A stretch of DNA of 64,000 bases from the NCBI GenBank assembly GCA_963698495.1, contig CAVORB010000009.1:124001-188000 (forward strand). Direction: 5' to 3'. This stretch comes from CAVORB01 sp963698495 (lineage in GTDB: Bacteria; Pseudomonadota; Gammaproteobacteria; Chromatiales; Chromatiaceae). Position 1 is the first letter of the stretch, and each line of letters begins with the position of its first letter. Shown here in pieces: positions 1-8,155 of this stretch. The notes beneath the pieces are model-generated. The model worked only from the letters and a program-made list of their open reading frames with translations. It had not been told where the DNA came from and did no database searches. Made by a program: the position numbers and the translations under genes.

Positions 1-242
1 AGCTTCGGGCAGACGGCGACCCGCCGGTCGTAGATGTCGAGGCCGCACAGGGCCTTCTCCTTTGCTGCGTCCTCTGCGGAATAGGCGCCGCCCGGGAACG
101 GCGTAAGGGCAACGCAGGTCTCGGTGACGCCATTGGGAGAGGCGAAGGTGTAACGATTCCCCGCGACCTGATCTGTCGCGGCCGCAGCCATTGAGAATGC
201 AGCAAGGAGGAGGGCGGAAATGCTTGCCGGTAGGTTGTTCAT
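1..242 (-). CDS. Exported protein, N-terminal part (runs off window)
   Basis: Only the first 80 or so residues are visible; the reading frame is open to the window edge. The start ATG (240-242) is followed by a signal peptide (MNNLPASISALLLAAFSMAA) with a likely cleavage site after the AAAA stretch. The mature part has Cys residues in TETCVAL, KALCGLD and AVCPK, suggesting a small disulfide-bonded periplasmic protein. I do not recognise the family. It is the left-most visible member of a long run of minus-strand exported proteins. Confidence 0.6.
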   Translation of the reverse strand, partial: MNNLPASISALLLAAFSMAAAATDQVAGNRYTFASPNGVTETCVALTPFPGGAYSAEDAAKEKALCGLDIYDRRVAVCPK

Positions 243-315
243 CCGAGCTGAGCTCCAGTGTTGCCTTTGGAAATCGCGGAACGGCAGTTTGGTTCCGACC
301 CTTGGGGAGTTTGGG

Positions 316-756
316 TTAGGCTCGTTGCCCCGACTTGCCGGAGAAGGCGTTGCTGGGGACCAGCAGCAGGGCGAGTATCACGAGGGAGCTGAAGGCCTGG
401 GCGGCTTGCTGCGAGAAGAGCGAGACGCACAGGTCCACGACGAGGATTGCGAGCAGCGTCCACCAGCCGGGCAGTCCGATGTCGCGGATGCGTTTCGCCT
501 TCAGGTTCGCTCCGGCGAACAACAGCACGGCGAACACGACCGAGATCAGAAGCAGGCCCGGGATGCCCAGTGTTTCCCCCAACTTGACCTGGGCGCTGTG
601 CAGATCGCCCCCGACCATCTGCTCCGCGACGCCGATCGCGGCTCCGATGCCCAGCATGACGAGGACAACGGCCATCGCGAGCAGCACCCAGTAACCGAGG
701 AATGACAGACGCGCCAGCTTACCGTCGGTAATGTTTCCGAATAATGCCCCAAGCAT
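316..756 (-). CDS. DUF805 family inner-membrane protein
   Basis: A 146-residue membrane protein with about four hydrophobic segments (roughly residues 20-44, 64-85, 96-112 and 121-135). The motif KAKRIRDIGLPGWWTLL, with its R-x-R-D-x-G and paired Trp before a membrane segment, is typical of DUF805 proteins, whose biochemical role is unknown. The start is supported by an AGGAGG Shine-Dalgarno sequence a few bases upstream. Length matches the family. It stands alone among exported-protein genes. Confidence 0.8.
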   Translation of the reverse strand: MLGALFGNITDGKLARLSFLGYWVLLAMAVVLVMLGIGAAIGVAEQMVGGDLHSAQVKLGETLGIPGLLLISVVFAVLLFAGANLKAKRIRDIGLPGWWTLLAILVVDLCVSLFSQQAAQAFSSLVILALLLVPSNAFSGKSGQRA

Positions 757-875
757 CTCTGCCTCCTATTCGCGTGATTTGGTCTATGGACGATCAGCGG
801 CGAGGCCCGCTTGGCCAGAAATCCCGGGTGACGCGCTGGCGTGCTCGAGCCGCTCCACTGGCGCGCCGACCGGTC

Positions 876-1241
876 TTATTGGCTGCAGGTACCCTCCAAC
901 AGATGACGTCCCGCAACCCAGCCCGTGACGCCCTGATACTCGATCCGGCACCAGCGCGGGTTCTCCTGCAGGCGTTTGGCTTTTTGGTCCTCGGTCAGCT
1001 CGGTGAACTCGCGCAGTGTCAGTCCCCCCTTGCAACCGAGGTTGCGGACGCAGGTGCCGTCTGGCGGGATCGCGCCAATCAGTTCCGCGTCGGCGTGCGG
1101 CTCGGCGCGGATATTGAGGACATCGTCTGCCGGGACGCCAGTCACCGCATAGAAATCGGGCCCGTCCGCCTCCGCGCTCACAGAGCCCGGAACCAGTGCG
1201 AGTATGCTGGCCGCGAGCACCAAGAACTTCAACGTGTTCAT
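876..1241 (-). CDS. Exported bacterial SH3-like domain protein
   Basis: A 121-residue protein with a signal peptide (MNTLKFLVLAASILALVPG) and a mature domain with bacterial SH3 features: LNIRAEPHADAELIGAIP near its start and GVTGWVAGRHLL near its end. Such domains usually bind peptidoglycan or other envelope ligands. Four Cys (GTCVRNLGC, WCRIEY, GTCSQ) suggest disulfides in the periplasm. An upstream in-frame ATG at 1245-1247 abuts the GGAGG directly, so the ATG at 1239-1241, six bases from it, is preferred. It follows the LprI-MliC gene in the same direction and may share its transcript. Confidence 0.75.
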   Translation of the reverse strand: MNTLKFLVLAASILALVPGSVSAEADGPDFYAVTGVPADDVLNIRAEPHADAELIGAIPPDGTCVRNLGCKGGLTLREFTELTEDQKAKRLQENPRWCRIEYQGVTGWVAGRHLLEGTCSQ

Positions 1242-1287
1242 CCCCATCCTCCCCTCAAGTCGGTTAACACAAGGTTGGGCGATTTCG

Positions 1288-1941
1288 TCAGCGGACCTTG
1301 CAGTTCGTTTCCGTGCCGAACCACGTCAGCATCGCCTCGCCGTGATGCTCCCAAAAGAGCACATTTGCGGCCTCGTACTTGGAGCCGCTGGCAGCAGGTG
1401 TCAAGAATGCAAGGACCTGATCGCTTCCCTCGTGCTCCCCGATCGGTGTCAGCACGACGGTCGGCGGATCTGTTTCGGCGTAGAAGACGGCGGCCAGGTC
1501 GAAGCCGCCGCAGTCGTAGTTGATGGCCGCGGGTACCGTGAAGGCGCCGTATTCGACCTGTAGCTCGGCGATGCGATGCCTGTAGGTCGTCTCGGTGCAT
1601 CCGCGCACGTCCTCCGCCTTCCGGCAATCGTTGCGGCCCTTGACCCAGCCGCGCTGGAAGGGTCGCGGGTCCTCGTAGTTGCTGTTCTCGAACTGCCTCA
1701 GTGCCGCCGCGTAGACCTCGGCCAGCTTGCGGTCGAGGGCGGCGAGGCCCGGGTCCGCGCAGATCAACCGCTCGACCGCGCCGTCGGCCTTCGCGCAGTC
1801 GAAGCTCGGCTCCTCGCCCGTTACCTGACCGCTGGCGGCCAATAGCCCCGCCGCCGCCAGGACGGCGGCGGGCCTTCGGGGTCTCGCGTATGCGGAAGGC
1901 TCCTTCGCGACGCTCAGGGAAGACCCGCCCACGGTTGTCAC
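1288..1941 (-). CDS. LprI-like plus MliC-like exported protein
   Basis: Two lysozyme-inhibitor-type domains lie in tandem. After a signal sequence, an LprI/DUF1311 domain has PSFDCAKADG, LICADPGLAALDRKLAEVYA, RGWVKGRNDCRK and GCTETTYRHRI. It is followed by an MliC-like segment beginning INYDCGGFDL and ending WFGTETNCKVR. LprI and MliC proteins bind or inhibit lysozymes in the periplasm, so defence of peptidoglycan is the likely role. I chose the GTG at 1939-1941 because it overlaps the upstream stop (GTGA), implying translational coupling. A longer start at 1992 would add 17 basic residues with no signal-like character. Inhibition has not been shown. Confidence 0.75.
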   Translation of the reverse strand: MTTVGGSSLSVAKEPSAYARPRRPAAVLAAAGLLAASGQVTGEEPSFDCAKADGAVERLICADPGLAALDRKLAEVYAAALRQFENSNYEDPRPFQRGWVKGRNDCRKAEDVRGCTETTYRHRIAELQVEYGAFTVPAAINYDCGGFDLAAVFYAETDPPTVVLTPIGEHEGSDQVLAFLTPAASGSKYEAANVLFWEHHGEAMLTWFGTETNCKVR

Positions 1942-2261
1942 TGCTGCTCGCTCTTCACGGCATCTTGGAGCTCGGCCACCATCTTCGCGCAATCGGCCTC
2001 GCTGCCGACCAGCTTGGCTTCCGGCTTCAGCTTGGCGCCGGCGGAGATCCTGGTGATGGCCCCGTTGAGTACCTCGTCAATCTGCTCAGCGGTCAGCAGC
2101 CCCTTGTCCTTGGCCGACTCGACGGCGAGACAGGCGCCGGCTTGCGCGCCCACGATGAGGCCGGCTCCCGCGCCCATGCCGGCACCTACGCTCAACGAGA
2201 GGAAGCCGCCGACGACGCCGCCGATCAGCAGGAATACCAGGGCGATGATAAAGCTCTTCAT
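1938..2261 (-). CDS. Small membrane-anchored protein of unknown function
   Basis: A 107-residue protein. Residues 4-45 are hydrophobic and Gly/Ala-rich (IIALVFLLIGGVVGGFLS, then GAGMGAGAGLIVGAQAGA), giving one or two membrane helices. A polar helical tail contains Cys in SEADCAKMVAEL. A strong TAGGAGAAG ribosome-binding site precedes the ATG. Its stop overlaps the GTG start of the LprI-MliC gene, so the two are probably co-translated. No family was recognised. Confidence 0.6.
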   Translation of the reverse strand: MKSFIIALVFLLIGGVVGGFLSLSVGAGMGAGAGLIVGAQAGACLAVESAKDKGLLTAEQIDEVLNGAITRISAGAKLKPEAKLVGSEADCAKMVAELQDAVKSEQQ

Positions 2262-2377
2262 ACGGACTTCTCCTAGGTAACGTCAGGTCAGAAAAATCGT
2301 GACATTGCGGCGGTTGCCGCTGTTGGAGGTCGCCAAGCGCGGCCCCGGCCGGTCCGGGACCGCGAGGCGAATCGAGA

Positions 2378-3088
2378 TCATCCGCCGTAAACGGCGGCCT
2401 CCGGGACGATGTAGAACTCCCGGTCATCGATGCCGATGTACCACTCGTCCCCCTGCTTGCCCCAGGTCAGGTCACCACCGTCGGGTGTGGTGACGTCCCC
2501 GCCGTGGAAGTTCAGGGTGCGCTCGCTGCCGACCGGAGTGGTCACGCGGATGGAGGCGGAGCCAGAGTCGCCGCGCCGGATCCCCGCCGGGCACTGCTTG
2601 TCATGGTTCGGCTCGTTCATCGAGCAGCGGAAGCTGGTCGTGGCGTCATACTCGGCCGTCGTGTAGCTTCCGGTCGGTGATGTCGAGGCTGATTGCTCGC
2701 CGTCCTTGGACATCTCGGATGCGACCAACCCAGCCGCGATGGCCGCCGCGGCCCCGATCGCCAGCTTCTGGGAGGTGCTCATGCCCTCGGGCGCAGGTCC
2801 GTCATATTTCACCGAGGTCACGTGCCGATCCTTGATGTGGCACTCGATCGGATACTTCTCACCGTCTACCTTGGTGCTGCCGACCACCTTGTACTGGTGG
2901 CCCTCGGCGGCGACGCGCTCGGCCGATTCGTGGCGGAAATCGCTCAATCCGTACTCGCTCCGCAGGTGGCTCTCGCAGTCGTGGATGGCGTCGTTCTGGC
3001 CGTAGGCAAAGGCGCTGCCCGGCAGGATCACGGTCAGCGTGACGGATGCAGCGACCAGCCGGCCGCGGAAAATGGATGCTGGGGTCAT
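2378..3088 (-). CDS. Exported protein with paralogous C-terminal GG domain
   Basis: A 236-residue protein with a signal peptide ending around GSAFAYG. An N-terminal region (CESHLRSEYGLSDFRHE) is followed by an Ala-rich hydrophobic stretch (LAIGAAAAIAAGLVASEM) and a Ser/Thr-rich linker. The last 85 residues align with the C-terminus of the protein at 10096-10758: paired Cys, R-x-x-x-G-x-A, V-T-x-P-x-G-x-x-R, then Y-x-I and a terminal EA-x-x-x-GG. The ATG at 3086-3088 has an AAAGGAG site seven bases upstream; the longer upstream start lacks a signal peptide. Function unknown. Confidence 0.6.
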   Translation of the reverse strand: MTPASIFRGRLVAASVTLTVILPGSAFAYGQNDAIHDCESHLRSEYGLSDFRHESAERVAAEGHQYKVVGSTKVDGEKYPIECHIKDRHVTSVKYDGPAPEGMSTSQKLAIGAAAAIAAGLVASEMSKDGEQSASTSPTGSYTTAEYDATTSFRCSMNEPNHDKQCPAGIRRGDSGSASIRVTTPVGSERTLNFHGGDVTTPDGGDLTWGKQGDEWYIGIDDREFYIVPEAAVYGG

Positions 3089-3460
3089 GCAATCTCCTTT
3101 CTCGGTGGTGTTTTCCCGGAACCGGGGTGTGGGCTCGGAAGCCGAACTCAAGGCACGGAGGGCGCTACAGGCAGGAGCCTCAAGCAGCACCGGCTTCCGA
3201 GCGGCGCTAGTCTAGCCCCCTGTGCCGCACCGCACATCCGGGCTTCGCCGTACGGAATTCCCTTACGCAAACCCCACCGATCGTTTTGGATCGGGCTGCT
3301 GGAAAGGTGATCTCGGCCATGAGTTTCGTAACCGCGCGACTTCCCGCGAGACCCATCTCCGGGAGCCCGAATCGTCCGATTCACAGGCTGGTGCCCGTGG
3401 TGCGCTCGCACACACATAGGCGCATTCGTGATCAGTGTCGTGCGGTGCATTGCTCCAGTG
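3089..3460. other. Intergenic stretch, no recognised element
   Basis: About 370 bases between two minus-strand genes. The short open frames here have neither ribosome-binding sites nor recognisable protein features. I see no strong hairpin or repeat. It presumably holds the promoter of the gene ending at 2378 and the 3' end of the operon above it. Confidence 0.4.
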
Positions 3461-4264
3461 TTATCTGCGATCCCCTTTCCGCCAGCCCAGAGAGTCGAAC
3501 CAATGGCGCTCGGCCTGGTCCAGCCACCCCTGGTCGCGGTTTTCTTTGATCCATGCGTTCAGCAGGGACAGCAGCTTCTGGTCGCCCTTGTGCACCGCCA
3601 TGCCCTGGCGAGTCCTCAGCACCGGCTCGGCCAGCGGCACTTCGATCTTGGTCGGGTGCAGGGCGGAGGCGATGCGGGGACCGGGCTCGGCGCCGACGTA
3701 AGCGTCGAGCTTGCCGTCCTCGAGGGCGTCGAGCAGGGTCTGGGAGTGGAAGAAGGGGATACGCAGCGCGCGCGGAAACCTCTCCCGGGCCAGCTGCTGC
3801 GCGAGGGTGTGCCGTACAACGCCGATGCGGACTCCCGTTTCATTGAGATCGGCGGGTCGGTCTATCGCCCCCATGGCTTGGGTGTTCACCGCGACATCGA
3901 CGCCGGTCTCGGTGTAGGGGGCCGTGAAGAGGACGCGCTGCGCGCGCTCCCGGGTGATGGTCATGCCAGCGATGATGACATCGATCTCCCGCGACTCCAG
4001 GGCAGGGATCAGCTTGTCCCACTCGTAGAAATGGAAGGCGGGGGTCACGCCCATGTCCAAGGCGACCTTGGCGCCGACCTCCACCTCGAACCCCGTCGGA
4101 ATGCCGTCGTCCCGAACCATTACCCAGGGGGTGAACAATGCAACGCCGATGTCGAGCTGGCCGCGCGCGCGGATCTCGTCGGGGGTGCGCGCCTGCACCG
4201 GGAACGGGCCGGCGAGCGCCACCGCCAGGAGCACAGCGCCGAGCAGCCGGGGCACGCGTCTCAT
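3461..4264 (-). CDS. Family 3 extracellular solute-binding protein
   Basis: A 267-residue periplasmic binding protein of the amino-acid type (SBP_bac_3): signal peptide (LLGAVLLAVALAGPFPVQA), RGQLDIGVALFTPW, GFEVEVGAKVALDMGV, IDVIIAGMTITRERAQRVLF and the C-terminal WIKENRDQGWLDQAE. This family captures polar amino acids for ABC transporters or acts as a sensor module. No permease or ATPase gene is adjacent. The ATG overlaps the stop of the Sel1 lipoprotein gene (ATGA), so it is the last gene of an operon with that lipoprotein and the L,D-transpeptidase. Ligand is unknown; a cell-wall-derived ligand is a guess. Confidence 0.8.
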   Translation of the reverse strand: MRRVPRLLGAVLLAVALAGPFPVQARTPDEIRARGQLDIGVALFTPWVMVRDDGIPTGFEVEVGAKVALDMGVTPAFHFYEWDKLIPALESREIDVIIAGMTITRERAQRVLFTAPYTETGVDVAVNTQAMGAIDRPADLNETGVRIGVVRHTLAQQLARERFPRALRIPFFHSQTLLDALEDGKLDAYVGAEPGPRIASALHPTKIEVPLAEPVLRTRQGMAVHKGDQKLLSLLNAWIKENRDQGWLDQAERHWFDSLGWRKGDRR

Positions 4265-4854
4265 CTGCACGCACCTCCCGGCTCGATGCGATGCCCCTTC
4301 ACGTAGACCAGGGCGCAAGGCGGTCCCACGCCTTGCTGCGCACGCTCGCCCAGATATCGGGCAAAGGCGGGACTGCTGGCAATGTCGGTCCCCGGCCTGG
4401 GTCCCAGGGTGCCGCTCGCCGGGTCGAACGCCGGATGCCGGTCGATGCTCATCTCGGTTCCGACGACGGCGAGCAGCAGGGCATGCTTGAGCTCCGCCGA
4501 GCGCATCTCGTCGAGGTGTTTGTGCTCCGTGTGCAGCAGGTCCGCCGCGGGTACCGAAACCCCCAGCCGATTCAGCGCGGCGATGGCCTCGGGGACGCCC
4601 CACCGTGCGCCCTGCTCGTAGTAGTTCACGGCGAGCGCCTGGTCCCTCGACAGCTCGCCCCAGCCGTGCTCGTAGCATTCGGCAACAGCGACCAGCATCG
4701 ACCGGTCGGCCTCCACGGAATGCTTCGCCAGCTCGCAGTAGCGCCAATATTCGGCGGAGTCCTTCTGTTCACTCGCCAACTCGGTCACGGACCGCTCGGC
4801 GCATCCGCCGCCGGTGATGCCGATGGCGAGCACCAGGATCGCCGGGTAGTGCAC
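4261..4854 (-). CDS. Lipoprotein with Sel1-like repeats
   Basis: A 197-residue protein with a lipobox (ITGGGC), predicting lipid attachment at Cys18. It carries Sel1/TPR-like helices: VAVAECYEHGWGELSRDQALAVNYYEQGARWGVPEA has the typical spacing of Tyr, Gly and Ala. Such repeats mediate protein-protein contacts. It starts at a GTG 16 bases after the L,D-transpeptidase stop and overlaps the downstream binding-protein start by four bases, so the three genes form one operon. A scaffolding role at the envelope is inferred. Confidence 0.7.
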   Translation of the reverse strand: MHYPAILVLAIGITGGGCAERSVTELASEQKDSAEYWRYCELAKHSVEADRSMLVAVAECYEHGWGELSRDQALAVNYYEQGARWGVPEAIAALNRLGVSVPAADLLHTEHKHLDEMRSAELKHALLLAVVGTEMSIDRHPAFDPASGTLGPRPGTDIASSPAFARYLGERAQQGVGPPCALVYVKGHRIEPGGACR

Positions 4855-4870
4855 CGGTTTCCGTGCAGGG

Positions 4871-5968
4871 TCAGTTGATACTGATCGACTCGACGGGCGC
4901 GGGTGTGCGACCGCCGTCCGGCGCGCGCCGGACTGGATTGTAGGACGCGGCCGCGGGCTGGGCCGAAGGCAGGCCAGAGTGCATCACAGCGAGCGAAGGT
5001 CCGGTGGTGTGCTCCAGGACCGGGGCGTCGGTGATCAGCATGGTGGTCCCGGGCACCAGCAGGGGGGCGATCTCGCGGGAAAGCTCCCCCGGCAGGCGGA
5101 TACGGTGGAAGGCGTCGTCATCGTGCTGCCCCCCACTCTCTGCGGCGTGCCCCGGAAGCCCGATGGCGCTCCAGCGCGCATGTCCGGGCCCTTCGCCGGC
5201 GAGCACCGTGTAGGCGTGCGTGCCCAGCGGCCGTCCGGGTTCCTCGATTCCGATCCGGGCGCGGCCGATCTCCTTGCCATTGCGTAGGACGATGGCTCGC
5301 CGGTCCGCGGCGCTGACCACGAGGGTGAGCGGACCCTCGGGGGAGTTCTGCGGCTGCCAGCGCAAGGTCTCGGACGCGGCCAGGGCACGATCGGGCCCGG
5401 CATGCCCGGTCGCGGCGTCGATCGGCGTGAGCAGGGCCGGGTGAACCAGCTCGCGCGGTGCGGTCGATTTGCCCGCGATCACCACGGTCGTCCCGCTGTG
5501 CGTGATCCCGAACAGCAGACGCGCGAACTCCGATGGCAGGTGCACGCAGCCGTGAGAGGATGGGTAGCCCGGAAGGCCGCCCGCGTGGAGCGCTACGCCG
5601 TCCCAGGTCAGGCGCTCGGAGTAGGGCATGGGCGCGTTCCCGTATTTCTTGGAGTGGTGATTCTTGTCCTTGTTGAGAATGGTAAACACCCCGGTCGGGG
5701 TGCTGTGCCCCGGCTTGCCGGAGCTGACCGTGGACACACCGATACGCACCCCGTTCCGATACACGTAGGCCATCTGCTCGGGGAGGCTGACCACGACCGC
5801 CACGGGCCCCTCGGGCTCCAGATTCCCCTCCCAGACGAACTCCCCGGGCTCGAGGGCGCTGAGGGGCGTGTCGGCCGGGGATGAGTGTTTCGCTCCCCAG
5901 AAGGGGGTCGCCGTCGCGTCGAGGCCCGCGAATGCGAGTGCGGCGGCCATGAGGTATCTCGCTGGCAT
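4871..5968 (-). CDS. YkuD L,D-transpeptidase with a second degenerate YkuD domain
   Basis: A 365-residue exported protein. The first YkuD domain (about residues 50-170) has the catalytic signature HAGGLPGYPSSHGCVHLP with nucleophilic Cys, so it can form 3-3 peptidoglycan crosslinks or attach proteins to the wall. Residues 215-330 repeat the same fold signature (VVSAADRRAIVLRNGKEIG against VVSLPEQMAYVYRNGVRIG), but the catalytic motif is replaced by FHRIRLP and the Cys is lost. It is first gene of an operon with a Sel1 lipoprotein and a solute-binding protein. Assignment of the first domain is secure; the second is my alignment by eye. Confidence 0.85.
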   Translation of the reverse strand: MPARYLMAAALAFAGLDATATPFWGAKHSSPADTPLSALEPGEFVWEGNLEPEGPVAVVVSLPEQMAYVYRNGVRIGVSTVSSGKPGHSTPTGVFTILNKDKNHHSKKYGNAPMPYSERLTWDGVALHAGGLPGYPSSHGCVHLPSEFARLLFGITHSGTTVVIAGKSTAPRELVHPALLTPIDAATGHAGPDRALAASETLRWQPQNSPEGPLTLVVSAADRRAIVLRNGKEIGRARIGIEEPGRPLGTHAYTVLAGEGPGHARWSAIGLPGHAAESGGQHDDDAFHRIRLPGELSREIAPLLVPGTTMLITDAPVLEHTTGPSLAVMHSGLPSAQPAAASYNPVRRAPDGGRTPAPVESISIN

Positions 5969-6146
5969 GCTGTTGCCTTCTCCGAGGGTGGTTTCGTCGC
6001 GGTGGCGCAGGTGCGCGACGATGGTTTCAGGTCGCGTCGCTTGTCTTTCGTTTCATTGAGCGGCGGTAACATGATCTCGGACGACGGCCCCCAATCGGTT
6101 TTCCGATCCGGCTGACCGCGTCCGAGGAGGCGTTTGCCTTCGCCGG

Positions 6147-6362
6147 TTACTTGAGTCCGACTTTCTCGGCGGCGGACTTGGTATTGATGTTGAGCAGTGA
6201 ATACAGGGGGCAGATGCCGACAAGGCCGGTCAAGAGGAGCACCACGCCGATCCAGCCGATCGGGTGCTGCAGGGCGAAGAAGACGTTGCCGATCAGCAGC
6301 ACGCCGAGAACGACGCGAATGATGCGGTCGGTCTTGCCCATGTTGTGTTGGAAAAGATTCAT
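6147..6362 (-). CDS. DUF2892 (YgaP-like) membrane protein
   Basis: A 71-residue protein starting with N-M-G-x-x-D-R-I-I-R, followed by two membrane helices (VVLGVLLIGNVFFALQ and WIGVVLLLTGLVGICPLYSLL) and a short tail. This is the DUF2892 signature; the same module forms the membrane part of some rhodanese proteins. The CPLY motif after helix two is typical. A TGGAG site precedes the ATG. Role unknown. Confidence 0.8.
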   Translation of the reverse strand: MNLFQHNMGKTDRIIRVVLGVLLIGNVFFALQHPIGWIGVVLLLTGLVGICPLYSLLNINTKSAAEKVGLK

Positions 6363-6507
6363 GTGCTTGCTCCAGATTCAGATGAGGCTGCGTTTGATCC
6401 ACTGTCCGCGGATCGACGATTCCCGATCACCCCGGCATGTCGAGGTGGGGATGTTTACGGGTGTTTGGTCTGTTGCCCGTCGTTCAAGCCCGGAGGCGCC
6501 TGCGGGG

Positions 6508-7254
6508 TCACTCGCTTTCCCACCAGGGCTCTGCGAAGGCCTGTTTTTCCTCTTCGCTGCCCGGGGGATAGAAGCTGTGGATCGTGTCGTTGGTGTAGTA
6601 ACGCCAAAAACGGTCGTCCAGGTCCTTGTTCAGGATTTCGAAGGCGCCTTGTTCACGCTGCGCCTCGAGGAACTTGCGGTAGGCGTCCAGGGGTTCCGGG
6701 CCGCCCTGCTGGTAGACGATACGTCCGCCGTATTCGCGGTACAGCGCCTGATTGAGCTTCCATTGGCGGACAAAGGCTGAGGCCACTGCTTGCCGGGCCT
6801 GCCGTACCTCATCCTGGTCTCCAGCCGACATTTCCCGGAGGTCGCTCTGGAGCTGATTCAGTGATTCGCGTTCGGAGGCGAGGGCCTTGCGTTCCGCATC
6901 GCCCAAATCGTCCGAGCCCAGCCGGCCTTCGATTGCCTCCAGACGCGCCTCGCGCTCTAAGCGGTCCCTTTCCGCGAGCCGCTCCGTGCCTTGGATGTAA
7001 GCGTCGATTTCGTCCTGCGTCACCGCGATGCCCCGTTCGGTGGCGTATTCATCCGTCAGCTTGAGCAGGATCCAGTAGCGCATCTCCTCCGCGTCGTCCG
7101 TGCGGATCTCCGTATCCAGAACCTTCGCCGCCGGCGGGGCGGCGGGCTCGTCCTCAACCTGTCCGGCATGGGCAAAGGGCAGGACCACGGCGAGGACAAG
7201 CGCCGCGGAGCAACTCCACACGCCGCGTCTTTGCTTCGCGTTCGATTTCACCAC
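6508..7254 (-). CDS. Exported helical protein, SurA N-domain-like
   Basis: About 248 residues from the GTG at 7252-7254, chosen because AGGA lies just upstream and the preceding gene ends at 7260. A signal peptide (SCSAALVLAVVLPFAHAG) is followed by a mostly helical, charged protein. The segment ILLKLTDEYATERGIAVTQDEIDAYI resembles the SurA/PpiC N-terminal chaperone segment. The middle is a Glu/Arg-rich coiled coil; the C-terminus has RFWRYYTNDTIHSFYPPG. No PPIase domain is visible. A periplasmic chaperone role is a weak inference. Confidence 0.55.
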   Translation of the reverse strand: MVKSNAKQRRGVWSCSAALVLAVVLPFAHAGQVEDEPAAPPAAKVLDTEIRTDDAEEMRYWILLKLTDEYATERGIAVTQDEIDAYIQGTERLAERDRLEREARLEAIEGRLGSDDLGDAERKALASERESLNQLQSDLREMSAGDQDEVRQARQAVASAFVRQWKLNQALYREYGGRIVYQQGGPEPLDAYRKFLEAQREQGAFEILNKDLDDRFWRYYTNDTIHSFYPPGSEEEKQAFAEPWWESE

Positions 7255-7259
7255 CGGTC

Positions 7260-7601
7260 CTATCGGTCCTTCAGCTCGTTGATCCGTGTCCGGTACTCGC
7301 TGGCCACACAACCGCGCAGGTCGTCGCTCTTCCAGCACTCGTCGCGGCCCTTGACCCAGCCACGCTGCTCGGCCTTGAGCATCTTCTGCTCGCTTACCGG
7401 CGTGTGCTTGAGGAGCGTGCCGTAGAGCTCGGCGAGACTGCGGTCGAGGCCGGCGAGCTCTGCGTCACTGCAGATAAGCTTCTCGGCGTCACTCGACGCC
7501 TTGGCGCAGTCGAAGCTCGGCGTCGCGGCCGTTGCGCCCCCGCCCGCGAGGAACAGGCCGATGGCGAAAAGGAGAACAGAGGTATTTTGCAGTCTGGTCA
7601 T
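7260..7601 (-). CDS. LprI/DUF1311 family exported protein
   Basis: A 113-residue protein with a signal peptide (LFAIGLFLAGGGATA) and a complete LprI domain: PSFDCAKASSDAEKLICSD, AELAGLDRSLAELYG, EQRGWVKGRDECWK, RGCVASEYRTRINEL. The four conserved Cys are present. LprI-domain proteins are associated with lysozyme inhibition. It closely resembles the N-terminal half of the protein at 1288-1941, so the two are paralogues. Its stop lies just before the GTG of the downstream SurA-N-like gene, indicating an operon. Confidence 0.8.
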   Translation of the reverse strand: MTRLQNTSVLLFAIGLFLAGGGATAATPSFDCAKASSDAEKLICSDAELAGLDRSLAELYGTLLKHTPVSEQKMLKAEQRGWVKGRDECWKSDDLRGCVASEYRTRINELKDR

Positions 7602-7678
7602 GGGTGTCTCTTGGCTTTGGTCGAAGGAAAGGGGGAGAGCCTCGTCAGGAATGGTCAGGGCTTGCCCCGGCGATCGCG

Positions 7679-8155
7679 TCATCCCCGCTCCACTGTGAAG
7701 CTGTAGGGCACCTGCTCGTTGCGCCGCGCCGAGGCCCGCGGTTGGAAGGGTCGAATGACATAGGTCATGTCCTCGGGGGCGGTCAGCCGGGCCGTGCGCT
7801 CGCCGGAGTTGCCGTTGAAGACCGCAAAACCGCTCCGGTCGGCCGCGTCGTGAACATTGAAATAGGCATTCGTGCTGGGACTCTCAAGGGTTACCGTCAG
7901 GGTCTGCCCCTTGGCGATGGGGACCAGGTAGGAGGTGTTCCTGTAGCCGTCGACGGTGCCGCTGACCCTGGTGCTGCCGACGCGCGGGAAATCGAGGGTC
8001 TGAAGCGTCTCGTCGGGGGACACCAGCCGCTGCGCCGCGGCGACGTCGGCGGCAGGTAGTACGGCGGAGCGGCTGGGGTCGGACACACCTGCGCCGCCGC
8101 AGCCGGCGAGCAGGGCCGCAGTCAGGGCGATGGCGAAACCTGTATGAATGCGCAT
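7679..8155 (-). CDS. Small lipoprotein, unknown
   Basis: A 158-residue protein with a lipobox (ALLAGC) predicting Cys18 lipidation. The mature part has beta-rich segments (TRVSGTVDGYRNTSYLVPI, TLTVTLESPSTNAYFNV, DMTYVIRPFQPRASARR). This resembles small all-beta domains in other secreted proteins where bulky Tyr/Phe alternate, but no family is certain. The start at 8153-8155 gives the lipobox. It lies 77 bases upstream of the LprI gene in the same direction. Confidence 0.6.
   Translation of the reverse strand: MRIHTGFAIALTAALLAGCGGAGVSDPSRSAVLPAADVAAAQRLVSPDETLQTLDFPRVGSTRVSGTVDGYRNTSYLVPIAKGQTLTVTLESPSTNAYFNVHDAADRSGFAVFNGNSGERTARLTAPEDMTYVIRPFQPRASARRNEQVPYSFTVERG

Noticed and set aside
3148..3450. 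A 100-codon minus-strand frame between two exported-protein genes
   Set aside because: No ribosome-binding site, and the amino-acid pattern is unstructured; treated as intergenic.
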